Assembly (NCBI GenBank): GCA_028279515.1
Contig: JANQNQ010000014.1
Coordinates: forward strand, 62,001-126,000
Source of the DNA: Flavobacteriaceae bacterium
GTDB taxonomy: Bacteria > Bacteroidota > Bacteroidia > Flavobacteriales > Flavobacteriaceae
Reading direction: 5' to 3'
Length of the DNA stretch: 64,000 nucleotides
Shown here: piece by piece, positions 36,190-45,911 of the stretch
Layout: each line of letters opens with the position of its first letter
Numbering within the stretch: position 1 is the first letter of the stretch
Position numbers and translations under genes: made by a program
The notes under the pieces: generated by a model
The model's database searches: none
Told to the model about the DNA's origin: nothing
Seen by the model: only the letters and a program-made list of their open reading frames with translations

Positions 36190-36216
36190 AAAACCCGAGC
36201 AAATTGCTCGGGTTTT
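36190..36216 (-). terminator. Intrinsic terminator between the two TonB genes
   Basis: Inverted repeat AAAACCCGAGCAA / TTGCTCGGGTTTT (36190-36202 and 36204-36216) followed on the minus strand by a T-rich run. Each TonB gene is therefore probably a separate transcription unit. A- and T-runs on both flanks allow action in both directions. Confidence 0.85.
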
Positions 36217-36241
36217 TAATTTTATGGTATTTGGTAAGAAC

Positions 36242-36958
36242 CTAATCTTCTACTTTAAATACGATCGGAAGTGAGTATGTTACAGTTACTGCTCTACCTC
36301 TTTGCTTACCAGGAGTCATCTTTGGTAAGGCTCCTACAACTTTCTTGGCTTCTGCCTCAAGTCTTGGGTGCGGTGCTCTTGCACGTACTCCAGTAATGTT
36401 TCCATTTTTGTCGATCTTAAAGATCACTGAGATTCTTTGTCTTCCGCTTAATCCAAGGTCACTTGCTAACCCAGTGTTAAACTTTCTTTGGATCACTTTG
36501 TTGATCTTCTCAGACATACATGCTTTACGCTTAGACTTCGCCACCTTCTCACATCCAGGGAAGATCGGTGCGTCTTCAATTACTGAGAAAGGAACCTCAA
36601 TGTCTACTTCTTCTTCCTCAACTTCGATATCTTCGACTTCTTCGATTACCTCGTCCTGAGTGGTCTCGGTTGATTCGATGATGGTCTCTTCAACTTCTTC
36701 TTCGTCTTCTACAACCTCGATTACCTCAGGTGCCGGTGGTGGTGGCGGAGGTGGTGGTGTATTCAACTGTTCTGTAATCGGAACTTCTTCATCTAACTCT
36801 TCATCTACATCTAACGCTTGGTATGCGTAATCATCCTTTTCATAGGTTTTATGCTCAATGGCACGCCACGTAATGAACAGGATAGCAGCCAAACCGATCG
36901 CAAAATACAATCCGCTGTTTTTGGACAGGTCAGCTTTTGGATTTTTCTTAGGTTCCAT
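36242..36958 (-). CDS. Energy transducer TonB (Pro-rich linker type)
   Basis: 238 aa. Membrane anchor near 15-30 (GLYFAIGLAAILFITW), linker with the run TPPPPPPPPAPEV followed by a strongly acidic Glu-rich stretch (about 77-120), then a TonB C-domain with APIFPGCEKV...RKACM and GNITGVRARAPHP. It is the classical form of the pair. Confidence 0.93.
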   Translation of the reverse strand: MEPKKNPKADLSKNSGLYFAIGLAAILFITWRAIEHKTYEKDDYAYQALDVDEELDEEVPITEQLNTPPPPPPPPAPEVIEVVEDEEEVEETIIESTETTQDEVIEEVEDIEVEEEEVDIEVPFSVIEDAPIFPGCEKVAKSKRKACMSEKINKVIQRKFNTGLASDLGLSGRQRISVIFKIDKNGNITGVRARAPHPRLEAEAKKVVGALPKMTPGKQRGRAVTVTYSLPIVFKVED

Positions 36959-37018
36959 AATTTTCAGTTTTAATGTACGCTAAAATAACTATTTCTTTAG
37001 TAAAGTTACAACTAAAAT

Positions 37019-37402
37019 TCACTTTTTAACTTTGACTAGCTTCAATTTTAGTAGTATAACTCCTATCAATCCTCCAATCGTATTGGCTAAGGCGTCGTAC
37101 CAGTCAAACAGGCGGTCTGACGCATATTCACGTTGTAACACTTCAAGAATCATTCCATAACCGATGCTCAGCACCACGGCCAACAACAAAGCTCGCGCCT
37201 TGAGTAGACCATTTTTGGACTCCTTTATAAAATATAACGCGATGAAAATGCAAAGAATTGCATAGAACACCAAATGCCCTATTTTATCTATATGAGTTAC
37301 ATCGGTTTTGGGGAAGTTACTCGATGGCGACAAGCTCAATATCGCAATCAATAGTGCCCAACCAATAGAAAGTAAAAGGTATTTGTTTGTCTTAAGCGCC
37401 AA
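37019..37402 (-). CDS. VanZ-family membrane protein
   Basis: About 127 aa with four membrane helices and VanZ landmarks (HIDKIGHLVFYAIL, MILEVLQ, DALANTIGGLIG). VanZ homologues are found with teicoplanin resistance but most have unknown roles. No ATG fits: the usable starts are TTG at 37402, GTG at 37423 or TTG at 37441, all inside the 3' end of gcvH. I prefer 37402, which overlaps gcvH by 11 bp. Translational coupling to gcvH is likely. Confidence 0.85.
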   Translation of the reverse strand: MALKTNKYLLLSIGWALLIAILSLSPSSNFPKTDVTHIDKIGHLVFYAILCIFIALYFIKESKNGLLKARALLLAVVLSIGYGMILEVLQREYASDRLFDWYDALANTIGGLIGVILLKLKLVKVKK

Positions 37403-37772
37403 TGATTTCTTTGTAAGCTTCACTATCCAAAAGATCAGCAACCTGGCTCTCGTCTGAGAACTTCAACTTGATCATCCATCCTTCTCCATACGGGTCCTTG
37501 TTCACTTTTTCCGGCTCGTCTTCCAAGCTTTCATTGAATTCGATGATCTCACCATCTAATGGCAAGAAAAGATCCGAAACGGTCTTTACCGCTTCTACCG
37601 TTCCAAAGACTTCTTCTCTTTCAAGAGTCTCATCTACGGTTTCTACTTCAACATATACGATGTCTCCAAGTTCGCTTTGCGCAAAGTCAGTGATACCAAC
37701 GGTAGCTACATCGCCTTCGATCTTGATCCACTCGTGATCCTTTGTATATTTTAATTCTGAAGGAATGTTCAT
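37392..37772 (-). CDS. gcvH: Glycine cleavage system H protein
   Basis: 126-aa lipoyl carrier that shuttles the aminomethyl group between the P, T and L proteins of the glycine cleavage system. The lipoyl lysine is K63 in EAVKTVSDLFLP. The length is standard. Other gcv genes are not in the window. It is first in a two-gene unit with vanZ behind a canonical promoter. Confidence 0.96.
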   Translation of the reverse strand: MNIPSELKYTKDHEWIKIEGDVATVGITDFAQSELGDIVYVEVETVDETLEREEVFGTVEAVKTVSDLFLPLDGEIIEFNESLEDEPEKVNKDPYGEGWMIKLKFSDESQVADLLDSEAYKEIIGA

Positions 37773-37811
37773 TTGTATTTGCTTTTATTAGTTAGTTAAA
37801 TATGCTAAGAA

Positions 37812-37842
37812 CAAATGTAAATGTTCGCTCAAATATTTCAAA
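37812..37842 (-). promoter_or_regulatory. Canonical promoter of gcvH-vanZ
   Basis: Minus strand: TTTG (37839-37842), exactly 19-bp spacer, TACATTTG (37812-37819). Both boxes match the Bacteroidota housekeeping consensus; the best promoter in the window. It lies 39 bp upstream of the gcvH ATG. Confidence 0.75.
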
Positions 37843-37852
37843 CAAAATGTGA

Positions 37853-40800
37853 TTAATTACCAAAATTATATCGAAGTGTGAAACCTGTTCGAATTGTGGT
37901 CTGCGGAAATGCTGTTGAAATCGCAAACTCAGAGAACGTATGATCGTAGAAGAACAATGCGGTCAAGTTTCGGCTCATTGCATAATCAGCGGTAAACTTG
38001 AGCGACCAAAGTGTTTGCCCTGCCGTTACCTGATTGTTCAATATATCTAAGCTTCTGATGATCGTGATGTTATCTCTAAGCGAAAGATCCGCCTTCAAGT
38101 TAAGATCACCGCTTAAGGTTGTTTTCTTCCCTCCGATTCTGGTGTTCATCTTCAGGTCTTTGATACGGTATCCCAACCCTAGGATGAATTCGTTTCCTTT
38201 GGTCTCTGTCAACAAGTTGTTGTCAAAGCTCAATGATAACGCACGATCTTTTCGCATCTCTGCTACGATATTGATCGAGTTGTTCATTTCCATATCAAAC
38301 TTGATCAACGGATTGAACTGTTCTACCAAGTTGATATTCGAGAATAAGGTCTCATTCTTAAAGTTTCCTGCTTGGTCTACCTCATCTGGCGCGGCCGCAT
38401 CGAAATCTAAGTTGGTTCTAAATGAGTTCACAGTGTAGCTTGCTCGGTATCCATGGGTTAGAGAGAAACGCTTAAAATTCTTCTTAAACCACTTTAAACG
38501 CATAAGCCCTGTATACTTCAATGTCCAGTTCGGAATCGGCACATCTCTAAACGCACCAAGTTTCACGTCCTGCGCATCTTGTCCTGTATAGGCTGCCAAG
38601 AATGCCGGTAATAATACCGCTTGATTTGTTTTGCCGTATCCTACCGGGAAGCCATCTGCGTCTACCACGTTTGGATCATTACCACGCTGAATAGCTAATC
38701 GTCGAGCGATCTCTAATCGATTCTCTTGGAACTGCTCAAAAGGTTCTGACGAAGTTTCATCGCTTTTGCTGAAAGCCGTCTTGATCAAGATCGTCGAAAT
38801 TCCGAAATTACCAAAGGTATTTGGTGTTAACGATTGATAATCGAGTGTTCCGTCATTTCCTACGTCTGACACTAAGAACTGCTCAGAGAAGTTTTCTGAA
38901 TAGTTTCTATTGGCGTTCAGGTCGATCTTTAAGTCCTTCATAGGTTCAATGGCCGCCGTCACATCCAATAGTGTATTGTGTACCTGAGTAAATTGCTGGT
39001 TGAATTCTGGGAAGGTGGTCAACCATCCCTGCTTGGCCGCCTCGAATCGAATGTCGGACTGGCTACCAAAGACGAATCCTACCGAAGGCTTTAAGGTTCC
39101 GATGAACCCAACGCTTGGCACATATCCCGGAAGCACGGTACCATTGTTTTCAGAGTAGTTGATTCCGATACGCTTCACGCTACCTAGGACATCAACCATG
39201 GTATTCCAAGCTTTTGTACCGAAGTTGTTCTTGATTACTTTGGTCTTTTTCTTCTTATCGTTTCCGGCTTTGTTGTCACCCGCTTTGTCATCCTTCGCCT
39301 TGTCGTTTGCAGACCCTCCAAGAGGCACTCTATTACCTCTAGGGTTCACACGATTTCCGGTAGTAGTTCTCGAACCGGGTTTTTTCCGCACAAAACCAAT
39401 GTACTTATACAACTTGTCCATACTCAACGTACTGTTGATCGTATGGGTGTTGGCATTCTGGATGGTATTAACAATACCCAACCTAGATCCGTCTGAACCT
39501 ACCACATCGCGTAGTGCATCAGATCCACGCTGCCAATTGAAGTTGGCCGTATAGTTGTAACTAGCATTGATAAAGCTGAAGATCGGTATTTTATTGATCG
39601 GAAGGTCATAGTTTACACCCAATTGAGTCGAGTGCTGGTTAGGGTCTCCTATATCCCAGAAACCATCCCAGATACCCAAGTCTGAATTGACCGTACCGTC
39701 TTCATTGAAGTAATTTTTGACAATATTATTGTTGGAAGCGCCAAAGTTAAAACGTAGCGACTTCGTTAAGTTATGGTTGATATTGTACGCCCAGTCAAAT
39801 AAGAAGTTACGCTGCTGTAACTCTGGAAGCGCCAACTGCTCGCTAGCATCTACCCCATCCAAATACACCTCTCTAAAGCGCTGCTGGTTGAAGTTTCTGT
39901 TGATATTTGATGTCAACGAAATATTAGAAGGTAACAAGTTAAAGTTGAAATCCTTTAGCCATGCCCAATAACTGCTTCTGCTCAAGAATTTCATATTCTT
40001 GAAAGGCTCTATTGATTTAGGTTGGAAGCTGTAATTATAGTTGGCCGTTACGCGTACATTTTGGTCTTTCAGCATCTCGATCTCGTAATCATGGTGATCC
40101 AACTGATTGTATGAATATGAGAAGTCAAAGTTCTCTACATCATAAAAATGCGGCTTTTGTTCGGCGGTCCTATTTTTCTTGACTCCGATAAAGTTTATAC
40201 TTTTTCGTTTTGTATAGTCGATTGCCTGATTTTCGATCCGGTCTCTATTGGTAGCATCACTTTCGGCATCCAATCGGTCCTGTAGACGTATGTCTTGGTA
40301 GAATGGATCGTACTCTGGTGTGATGATCTCTTCAGAGATGGCATAATTAAACGGAATCTGAATTCCCCATTTCTGCGGAAATAGCTGCCCGATGTTTACA
40401 TTCGTAACTACGTCATATTGTTTGGTATCCTCTCGACTACGCTCGTTAGGTGTTTGGTCGATACCTCCAAATCCGATGGTACTCATTCTTCCGGTTGCAG
40501 ATACATTGGCAAAGTCGGCCAAGTTTGCATCAACAGCGGCGATGGCTGCCCATCCTCCTTTGGTTTCCAGTTCTGCTAAACGTAATTCGTTAAACCAAAC
40601 CTCTCCGCAAACCACTTTGGTCGTGGCATTCTTTATCCCCACCATCAAGGAGCGAATGTTTCCTAATGTTGGATTTCCTTTGATCCCAACGCGAAGTCTT
40701 CCGCTCTCTCTTGGTGCAAATTCAGGCACCTCGTTCAGGTCTTCGTCGTAATATACTGGTTCTGGGTTTGTCAAAGTACCGTTGGAGATACCTATCGACT

Positions 40801-43800
40801 TGATCTGTGTTAACAGATCTAACGGAAGGTCGATCTCGTTGTCTGCCGGCCAAATCCCTTCACGAGAAGTTGTCAATGGCGGTGTGATATTCAACGGAAT
40901 CTCAATCTGATAGAAGTTATCACTAAAGTCAGTACCTATTCGAATGAAACCAACTAAGTCTAAATCAAGTACAGGTGTTTCTTTGAATGATTCTGCGTGA
41001 ATAAACATCTTTAATCGCTTGTACTGACGCATGTCGATATCGATGTTCTTGAATACCCCTCTCGAATCTTCAGGTTGAAGATCACAGACCGTGAACGCCA
41101 ATGATTGCTCGTTCTGGTCAATAATCGTATTGTTATTGTTCAATTGCTCTCTACGTACTCCTGGAGGTAACACATACGGTATCGGTGTACGATTCTCATT
41201 CTCCTGAATGTTCACTGTGTTTACGTCTACAAATGTTCCGTCGTCGTCTGGGTTGTTGTCTACCGTTGGTTGTAAACTTTGGGTGTAACGTCTCCAATCT
41301 CCACGAACAAGATCCAGCGTACCAAAACGCAATACTGTTTGTTCGTTGAATCCGGTCATGTACATACGCATGAAACGAATCGAACGAAGGTCATCGGTGG
41401 TGATCAAGCTTCCGTCTTGCGGACTCGTAAATGCCGTGATCGGAATCTTATATTGGATCCAACGGGCATCGATAGTGTTTCCGTTAGAAAGTGATATGTT
41501 GTTCACCAATCTAATATCGGTGATAAACTGATCATTGATTGATGCGTTAGGCTGAATTGGCACCGTAAACTGGAAATAGTTATCGATCGTGTTCATCGAC
41601 TGGTCACGGTTGATGTCTTCTACATCTGGCAACGTCGTCGAACCACGATTAGTATCTCCTACATTTACAGGCGAGTTACCATCAGTACCGTTATATCGCT
41701 TATAACGTGTTAACAGGTCACCGTCTGCTGCTAAATAGTATTGGTAGTTATCTTGCGCAGGGTCATCTGCTGGTCCGTTGGTGTAGATACTCGCTTCATC
41801 GGCATCCGACAATCCGTCGAAACCAAGGTCTTGAAGATTTCTATTGGCTTCGTCTGCATCAAAGGCATATACTAAAGATTGCGCTGAAGGTACACGAGAC
41901 CAAGAGGTCGTTTCAGTGATTACGTTGCTTCCAACACCCGGAAGTCCATTCTCATATTGTTTTCTACCATCACGAAGGATGTCCTCTGTCATATTACCAA
42001 GGTTGAATACCAATTGTCCGCCCGGACTTGTTACGTTTCCGTCAGAATAATACGGGTCGAGCAACCAGAACTGCACATATTCTACATTGGCCTGTTCAAA
42101 GTTGGTCGAGGTGATCGAACGCATGATTCCTCCCCAGTTTTGATTTGTTGGGTCAGTTGCGAAGGTTGGGTTGTTGTTATACGGCCCTCTTTCTTCTGGA
42201 TAGTATGCCATGTCCAGTGTATTCTGCACCGTGCTCTGTCCTTGTACGATATCTACTTCAGGAAAGATCTCACTGATGAAGATACGACGGGTTTCACTAG
42301 ATGAAAGGTCATCGTCAGACACTCCGCTAGGACGTTGTGTACTATAGAAAATCGGGTCGATCGAGTACCAAGCCAAACGAGCTCTTCTGAATCCATCTTC
42401 AAGCTGGTTGTTATTTGGTGTTCCAGTGGTGACCTCTCCAAATGAAGGCACACTGGCAAGACTCCATGCCAAAGCTCCTCGCATATCGATGGTCGATTGC
42501 GCACCTTCAAAATCGTCTAGATACGCAGTTGCTTCTCCATCAAAATCGGCGTTCTTTGGAGAACCAGCCAATAGATAGGCAAATTCACCACGCACCGAAA
42601 CATTCGATGGCACATCGGTATCGATGTTTGGAAGTTTGTTGACCATTCGTGTCAAAAACGGTACTTCGGTTGAGAAATTAGTTCTAAAGCCGAGTAAGGT
42701 ATTGTTCACCGGCTCTGCACCGTAGTTGGCCTTTTGGGTAATAGGACGCTCGTTCAAATTGAGGAACGTAGCTCCTACCAAGAAATTCTCATTGATCTTA
42801 TGTTCTACATCGATTCCTGTGAAACGACGCGTTTGTTGTCCAAATACGGAATTGTTTTCTACGGAAACTTCGATCGGCACGTTGGATGCTTTTAAGGATT
42901 CGTCAAGAATCTGCACTCGCCCGATCTGGTAGTTTACGGTATAGTCTACCCCTTCCTGAAGCAAACGTCCTCCGGCGGTCACACGTACGGATCCACGTGG
43001 TACATTGAAAGCTCCAATTGGAATTCCATCACCTCCTGAAGATTTATAACGTCCTTTCAGTTGAAATTTATTTTGCTCTGCACTTTCTAATGCCGCCGCC
43101 TTGGTCAAGCGATACATGTCTCGATAAACGTAACGCGTTTGGTTGGCGTTATAAGAAGCCGGTACATCATAGTCCTCTGAAGCATTGAATTCTAATCTAT
43201 TGAAGAGAAACTCTCCAAAAGGCTCGACCGAGGTAAAGATGATACGTCCGTATTGTTGATCGACCGTAATACCTGGCAAGTAGTCAAAGAAACCATCCCC
43301 GCCATTCTGTGGGTCGTTATAGATGTTCAATTTGTCTAAGTTGAAAACACTTAGCAGAATCTGCTCTTCTAGACCTGTTGGCCAAGTAGCCAAATCAATG
43401 GGCGAGATATAGTTAATTGGCGAAGGATCCGAATACAGAATGTTGAATCTAAAATCATCTGGACTCAATTGAAAGGCTCCTGTACTATAGATGTTTTTCA
43501 TCATCAGGTCCCAAACCGGTTGCGACACATTGGTGATGCTACTCTTCAGCATCTTCACTACGAGATTGTTATTGTCAAGTGTCAAGTTTCCGCTACCATC
43601 ATCGGTGACGTCGGTGGCGTTGACCCCGTCATTGGCAAATTCACCCACTTGATAAACTTGTCCGCCTACGGTATATTGAAATGCTACCCCTAGTACTTCG
43701 TCGTTGCTTAGTTTTTGGTTTAACGAGATGTACCCTAATTGCGTATTCAGTTGATATTCGGTAGGCTCTAGTTTTCTTGCACTTTCAAGGATCGCATAAT

Positions 43801-45097
43801 CAAACCCTTCGTTTACGTTGGGTGCCGAAACCCCAAAACCGCTATTAACAGTGGCTATATCACGAATGTCTTCTGTTAAGATCGAAGCACCCGCCACGCC
43901 AATCTGCGTAGGGTCTAGGTCATTGTTGCCATTATCAGGAAGTGCAGTGGTACTCGCTACATTGAAGAATCCTCCCGGTAATGGGTTGAGTCCAACACGA
44001 GCTGGGTCTGATTCCCCGATATCCTGAATGGCCACAATGTTTCTTACGTTATTGGTCTGAGCCGAACGGTTGGTCACCCATACTTCGATACGTGTAATCT
44101 GGACCTGAGTATTGATATACGGATAGGTATTAATTGCCGTGTCGTATTGGTCTCTAAAATATTGTGACAAGAAGAAGTGACGATCTTCGTCATAATCTAG
44201 TGCGAAGAGTTCAAATTCTTCTACTGTTCCTCCTCCTTGAGCCGTTACGGATCGCGTCTGAGAGCGTTGCTCAGAGAACACGCCTGTAATTGTGGTCTTT
44301 CCGAATTGTAATTGTGTCTTAACCCCAAATAAGCTTTGCGCTCCAGTAAGTAGTGAACTGTTGAGCGGCATGCTTACGTTACCTACTTCGATCTTACGAA
44401 TGATATCGTCTTCGGTTGGTGTAAACTCTAATTTGATCAGGTTTTGGAAGTCGAAGGTAGATTCGGTGTCGTAGTTGGCGGTTACCTTCAAACGTTCTCC
44501 CACTTTTCCGAGGAGACTCAAGCTAATACGCTGATCAAAATCGAACGCGAGGTTTCTTCGGTTTCTGGGTGATAAGGATGGATTATCATTTTTCTGGAAG
44601 CGCACTCCCAAATCCATAGCGACCGATCCTTGCGGAATCACTTCGATAGTGTTTCCTCCAAAAATAGACTCGAAGAAATCAGAATTGATATAGAATTCGG
44701 GCAACAAGTTTCGTTGTGCCTCTTCGGTTCCTTCTTTTTGACCCGAGATCGCATCTAGTTTTTCTTTGAAATACCCTTTCATCTGTTCTTTCAGAATCAG
44801 GTCTTGGTATTGCTCTGGTGTCAAGATGAGCGGGTAGCGAATATCGAACTCACCAACAGTCTCGGTGTAGATGTAACGATCCAGGATTGGGTCGTACGTA
44901 TATTTTGAAACAATGCTTCCGGGCTGCTTTAGTCTAATTTCACCCAAATTGAATCCCGTTTGGGTTTGGGTAGAGTCTTGTTGCTGCTCATTGGTTTCCT
45001 GAGCAAAAGTTTGAGTAGCGCAAAGGAATGCGAAGAAGAAAAAAATGAAACCTTTGGCCAATAATTTTGTGTTAGTCGGAATGATAATAGTTTTCAA
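37853..45097 (-). CDS. sprA: SprA, type IX secretion outer-membrane translocon
   Basis: 2414 aa, the size expected for SprA/Sov, one of the largest single-chain beta-barrels known, which forms the conducting pore of the type IX secretion system. Signal peptide (ending TQTFAQE), then sequence diagnostic of SprA: LKQPGSIVSKYTYDPILDRY, GQRQ-type repeated barrel strands and a C-terminus ending FTLRYNFGN. A Lys/Asp/Gly-rich low-complexity patch (NDKAKDDKAGDNKAGND) lies near residue 1910. It would export the giant adhesin in this window and, if present, gliding adhesins and RemA/SprB. It follows ruvA by 5 bp and is thus cotranscribed with it. Confidence 0.96.
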   Translation of the reverse strand: MKTIIIPTNTKLLAKGFIFFFFAFLCATQTFAQETNEQQQDSTQTQTGFNLGEIRLKQPGSIVSKYTYDPILDRYIYTETVGEFDIRYPLILTPEQYQDLILKEQMKGYFKEKLDAISGQKEGTEEAQRNLLPEFYINSDFFESIFGGNTIEVIPQGSVAMDLGVRFQKNDNPSLSPRNRRNLAFDFDQRISLSLLGKVGERLKVTANYDTESTFDFQNLIKLEFTPTEDDIIRKIEVGNVSMPLNSSLLTGAQSLFGVKTQLQFGKTTITGVFSEQRSQTRSVTAQGGGTVEEFELFALDYDEDRHFFLSQYFRDQYDTAINTYPYINTQVQITRIEVWVTNRSAQTNNVRNIVAIQDIGESDPARVGLNPLPGGFFNVASTTALPDNGNNDLDPTQIGVAGASILTEDIRDIATVNSGFGVSAPNVNEGFDYAILESARKLEPTEYQLNTQLGYISLNQKLSNDEVLGVAFQYTVGGQVYQVGEFANDGVNATDVTDDGSGNLTLDNNNLVVKMLKSSITNVSQPVWDLMMKNIYSTGAFQLSPDDFRFNILYSDPSPINYISPIDLATWPTGLEEQILLSVFNLDKLNIYNDPQNGGDGFFDYLPGITVDQQYGRIIFTSVEPFGEFLFNRLEFNASEDYDVPASYNANQTRYVYRDMYRLTKAAALESAEQNKFQLKGRYKSSGGDGIPIGAFNVPRGSVRVTAGGRLLQEGVDYTVNYQIGRVQILDESLKASNVPIEVSVENNSVFGQQTRRFTGIDVEHKINENFLVGATFLNLNERPITQKANYGAEPVNNTLLGFRTNFSTEVPFLTRMVNKLPNIDTDVPSNVSVRGEFAYLLAGSPKNADFDGEATAYLDDFEGAQSTIDMRGALAWSLASVPSFGEVTTGTPNNNQLEDGFRRARLAWYSIDPIFYSTQRPSGVSDDDLSSSETRRIFISEIFPEVDIVQGQSTVQNTLDMAYYPEERGPYNNNPTFATDPTNQNWGGIMRSITSTNFEQANVEYVQFWLLDPYYSDGNVTSPGGQLVFNLGNMTEDILRDGRKQYENGLPGVGSNVITETTSWSRVPSAQSLVYAFDADEANRNLQDLGFDGLSDADEASIYTNGPADDPAQDNYQYYLAADGDLLTRYKRYNGTDGNSPVNVGDTNRGSTTLPDVEDINRDQSMNTIDNYFQFTVPIQPNASINDQFITDIRLVNNISLSNGNTIDARWIQYKIPITAFTSPQDGSLITTDDLRSIRFMRMYMTGFNEQTVLRFGTLDLVRGDWRRYTQSLQPTVDNNPDDDGTFVDVNTVNIQENENRTPIPYVLPPGVRREQLNNNNTIIDQNEQSLAFTVCDLQPEDSRGVFKNIDIDMRQYKRLKMFIHAESFKETPVLDLDLVGFIRIGTDFSDNFYQIEIPLNITPPLTTSREGIWPADNEIDLPLDLLTQIKSIGISNGTLTNPEPVYYDEDLNEVPEFAPRESGRLRVGIKGNPTLGNIRSLMVGIKNATTKVVCGEVWFNELRLAELETKGGWAAIAAVDANLADFANVSATGRMSTIGFGGIDQTPNERSREDTKQYDVVTNVNIGQLFPQKWGIQIPFNYAISEEIITPEYDPFYQDIRLQDRLDAESDATNRDRIENQAIDYTKRKSINFIGVKKNRTAEQKPHFYDVENFDFSYSYNQLDHHDYEIEMLKDQNVRVTANYNYSFQPKSIEPFKNMKFLSRSSYWAWLKDFNFNLLPSNISLTSNINRNFNQQRFREVYLDGVDASEQLALPELQQRNFLFDWAYNINHNLTKSLRFNFGASNNNIVKNYFNEDGTVNSDLGIWDGFWDIGDPNQHSTQLGVNYDLPINKIPIFSFINASYNYTANFNWQRGSDALRDVVGSDGSRLGIVNTIQNANTHTINSTLSMDKLYKYIGFVRKKPGSRTTTGNRVNPRGNRVPLGGSANDKAKDDKAGDNKAGNDKKKKTKVIKNNFGTKAWNTMVDVLGSVKRIGINYSENNGTVLPGYVPSVGFIGTLKPSVGFVFGSQSDIRFEAAKQGWLTTFPEFNQQFTQVHNTLLDVTAAIEPMKDLKIDLNANRNYSENFSEQFLVSDVGNDGTLDYQSLTPNTFGNFGISTILIKTAFSKSDETSSEPFEQFQENRLEIARRLAIQRGNDPNVVDADGFPVGYGKTNQAVLLPAFLAAYTGQDAQDVKLGAFRDVPIPNWTLKYTGLMRLKWFKKNFKRFSLTHGYRASYTVNSFRTNLDFDAAAPDEVDQAGNFKNETLFSNINLVEQFNPLIKFDMEMNNSINIVAEMRKDRALSLSFDNNLLTETKGNEFILGLGYRIKDLKMNTRIGGKKTTLSGDLNLKADLSLRDNITIIRSLDILNNQVTAGQTLWSLKFTADYAMSRNLTALFFYDHTFSEFAISTAFPQTTIRTGFTLRYNFGN

Positions 45098-45102
45098 TGC
45101 TA

Positions 45103-45684
45103 TTATAAATTTTTTAGCGCCCCCTTAATGATGTCCTCTACACTACTATCTGGAGCATCCATGATAATTTTGTCTACTACTTTCTCTGATTGTTTTTTGG
45201 TAAATCCTAAAACCTCTAATGCTGATAACGCTTCATCTTTGTTCGTATTGCTTGTAGATAACGAAACTTCGTCCATATCGTAGATCTTTAACACCTTGTC
45301 TTTAAGATCTAAAATGACGCGTTGGGCTGTTTTTGCTCCAATTCCCTTTACAGCTTGAATGGCTGCAACATCACCAGAAGCAATAGCATCCCTGACCTGT
45401 ATAGGTGACATGGATGACAACATGGTTCGAGCGGTACTGGCCCCCACACCAGAAACTGAGATCAACAATCGAAACATCTCACGCTCTGAACGCTCTACAA
45501 ATCCGAACAACGTATGTGCATCTTCTCTAATTTGAAGATGCGTATATAGCTTTACATTTTCAGAATCTGGAATCTTGGAAAAGGTGTTGAGTGAGATATT
45601 AATAAAATACCCTACTCCATTACAATCAATAACAACATCGGTTGGGTTTTTCTCTACCAATCTCCCCTGAATATGCGTAATCAT
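45103..45684 (-). CDS. ruvA: Holliday junction branch migration protein RuvA
   Basis: 193 aa. N-terminal OB domain (MITHIQGRLVEKNPTDVVID), two helix-hairpin-helix motifs (SVSGVGASTARTML and AVKGIGAKTAQRVILDL) and the C-terminal three-helix domain that contacts RuvB. RuvB is encoded 15 kb away in the window rather than beside it. Forms an operon with sprA. Confidence 0.96.
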   Translation of the reverse strand: MITHIQGRLVEKNPTDVVIDCNGVGYFINISLNTFSKIPDSENVKLYTHLQIREDAHTLFGFVERSEREMFRLLISVSGVGASTARTMLSSMSPIQVRDAIASGDVAAIQAVKGIGAKTAQRVILDLKDKVLKIYDMDEVSLSTSNTNKDEALSALEVLGFTKKQSEKVVDKIIMDAPDSSVEDIIKGALKNL

Positions 45685-45706
45685 CTATTAATTAAAAGTT
45701 AGTGTC

Positions 45707-45714
45707 CAAATGTA
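45707..45714 (-). promoter_or_regulatory. Candidate -7 box for ruvA-sprA
   Basis: Minus-strand TACATTTG, exact TAnnTTTG match, 22 bp before the ruvA ATG. A -33 box is not evident. The rest of the 227-bp gap to maeB holds only the maeB terminator. Confidence 0.55.
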
Positions 45715-45856
45715 GCAAAATTATTTTCATCTGTACCGAATATTAGATGTAGATATGGAATATCCGATTAAATAAATTCCTACAATTGACGATATGATGT
45801 TTAATCCCCGCTCATAGTGCGTGATTTCAGCATTTTCTGCTGTTTGGCAACATTCA

Positions 45857-45890
45857 TAAAAACAAAGCCCATGCACTTGGCATGGGCTTT
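45857..45890 (-). terminator. Intrinsic terminator of maeB
   Basis: Perfect 11-bp inverted repeat AAAGCCCATGC / GCATGGGCTTT (45864-45874 and 45880-45890), 5-nt loop, followed on the minus strand by a T-rich run. It lies 22 bp after the maeB stop. Confidence 0.9.
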
Positions 45891-45911
45891 TGTCTTTTAT
45901 ACTATTAAAAA

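Noticed and set aside
39230-39330. Low-complexity Lys/Asp/Gly patch in sprA considered as a microsatellite or frameshift
   Set aside because: The reading frame continues without interruption and the patch has no exact DNA repeat; it looks like a flexible linker.
38034-44474. Several 60-134-codon open frames antisense to sprA
   Set aside because: sprA is a continuous 2414-codon gene with recognisable sequence; the opposite frames show no start context, motif or spacing.
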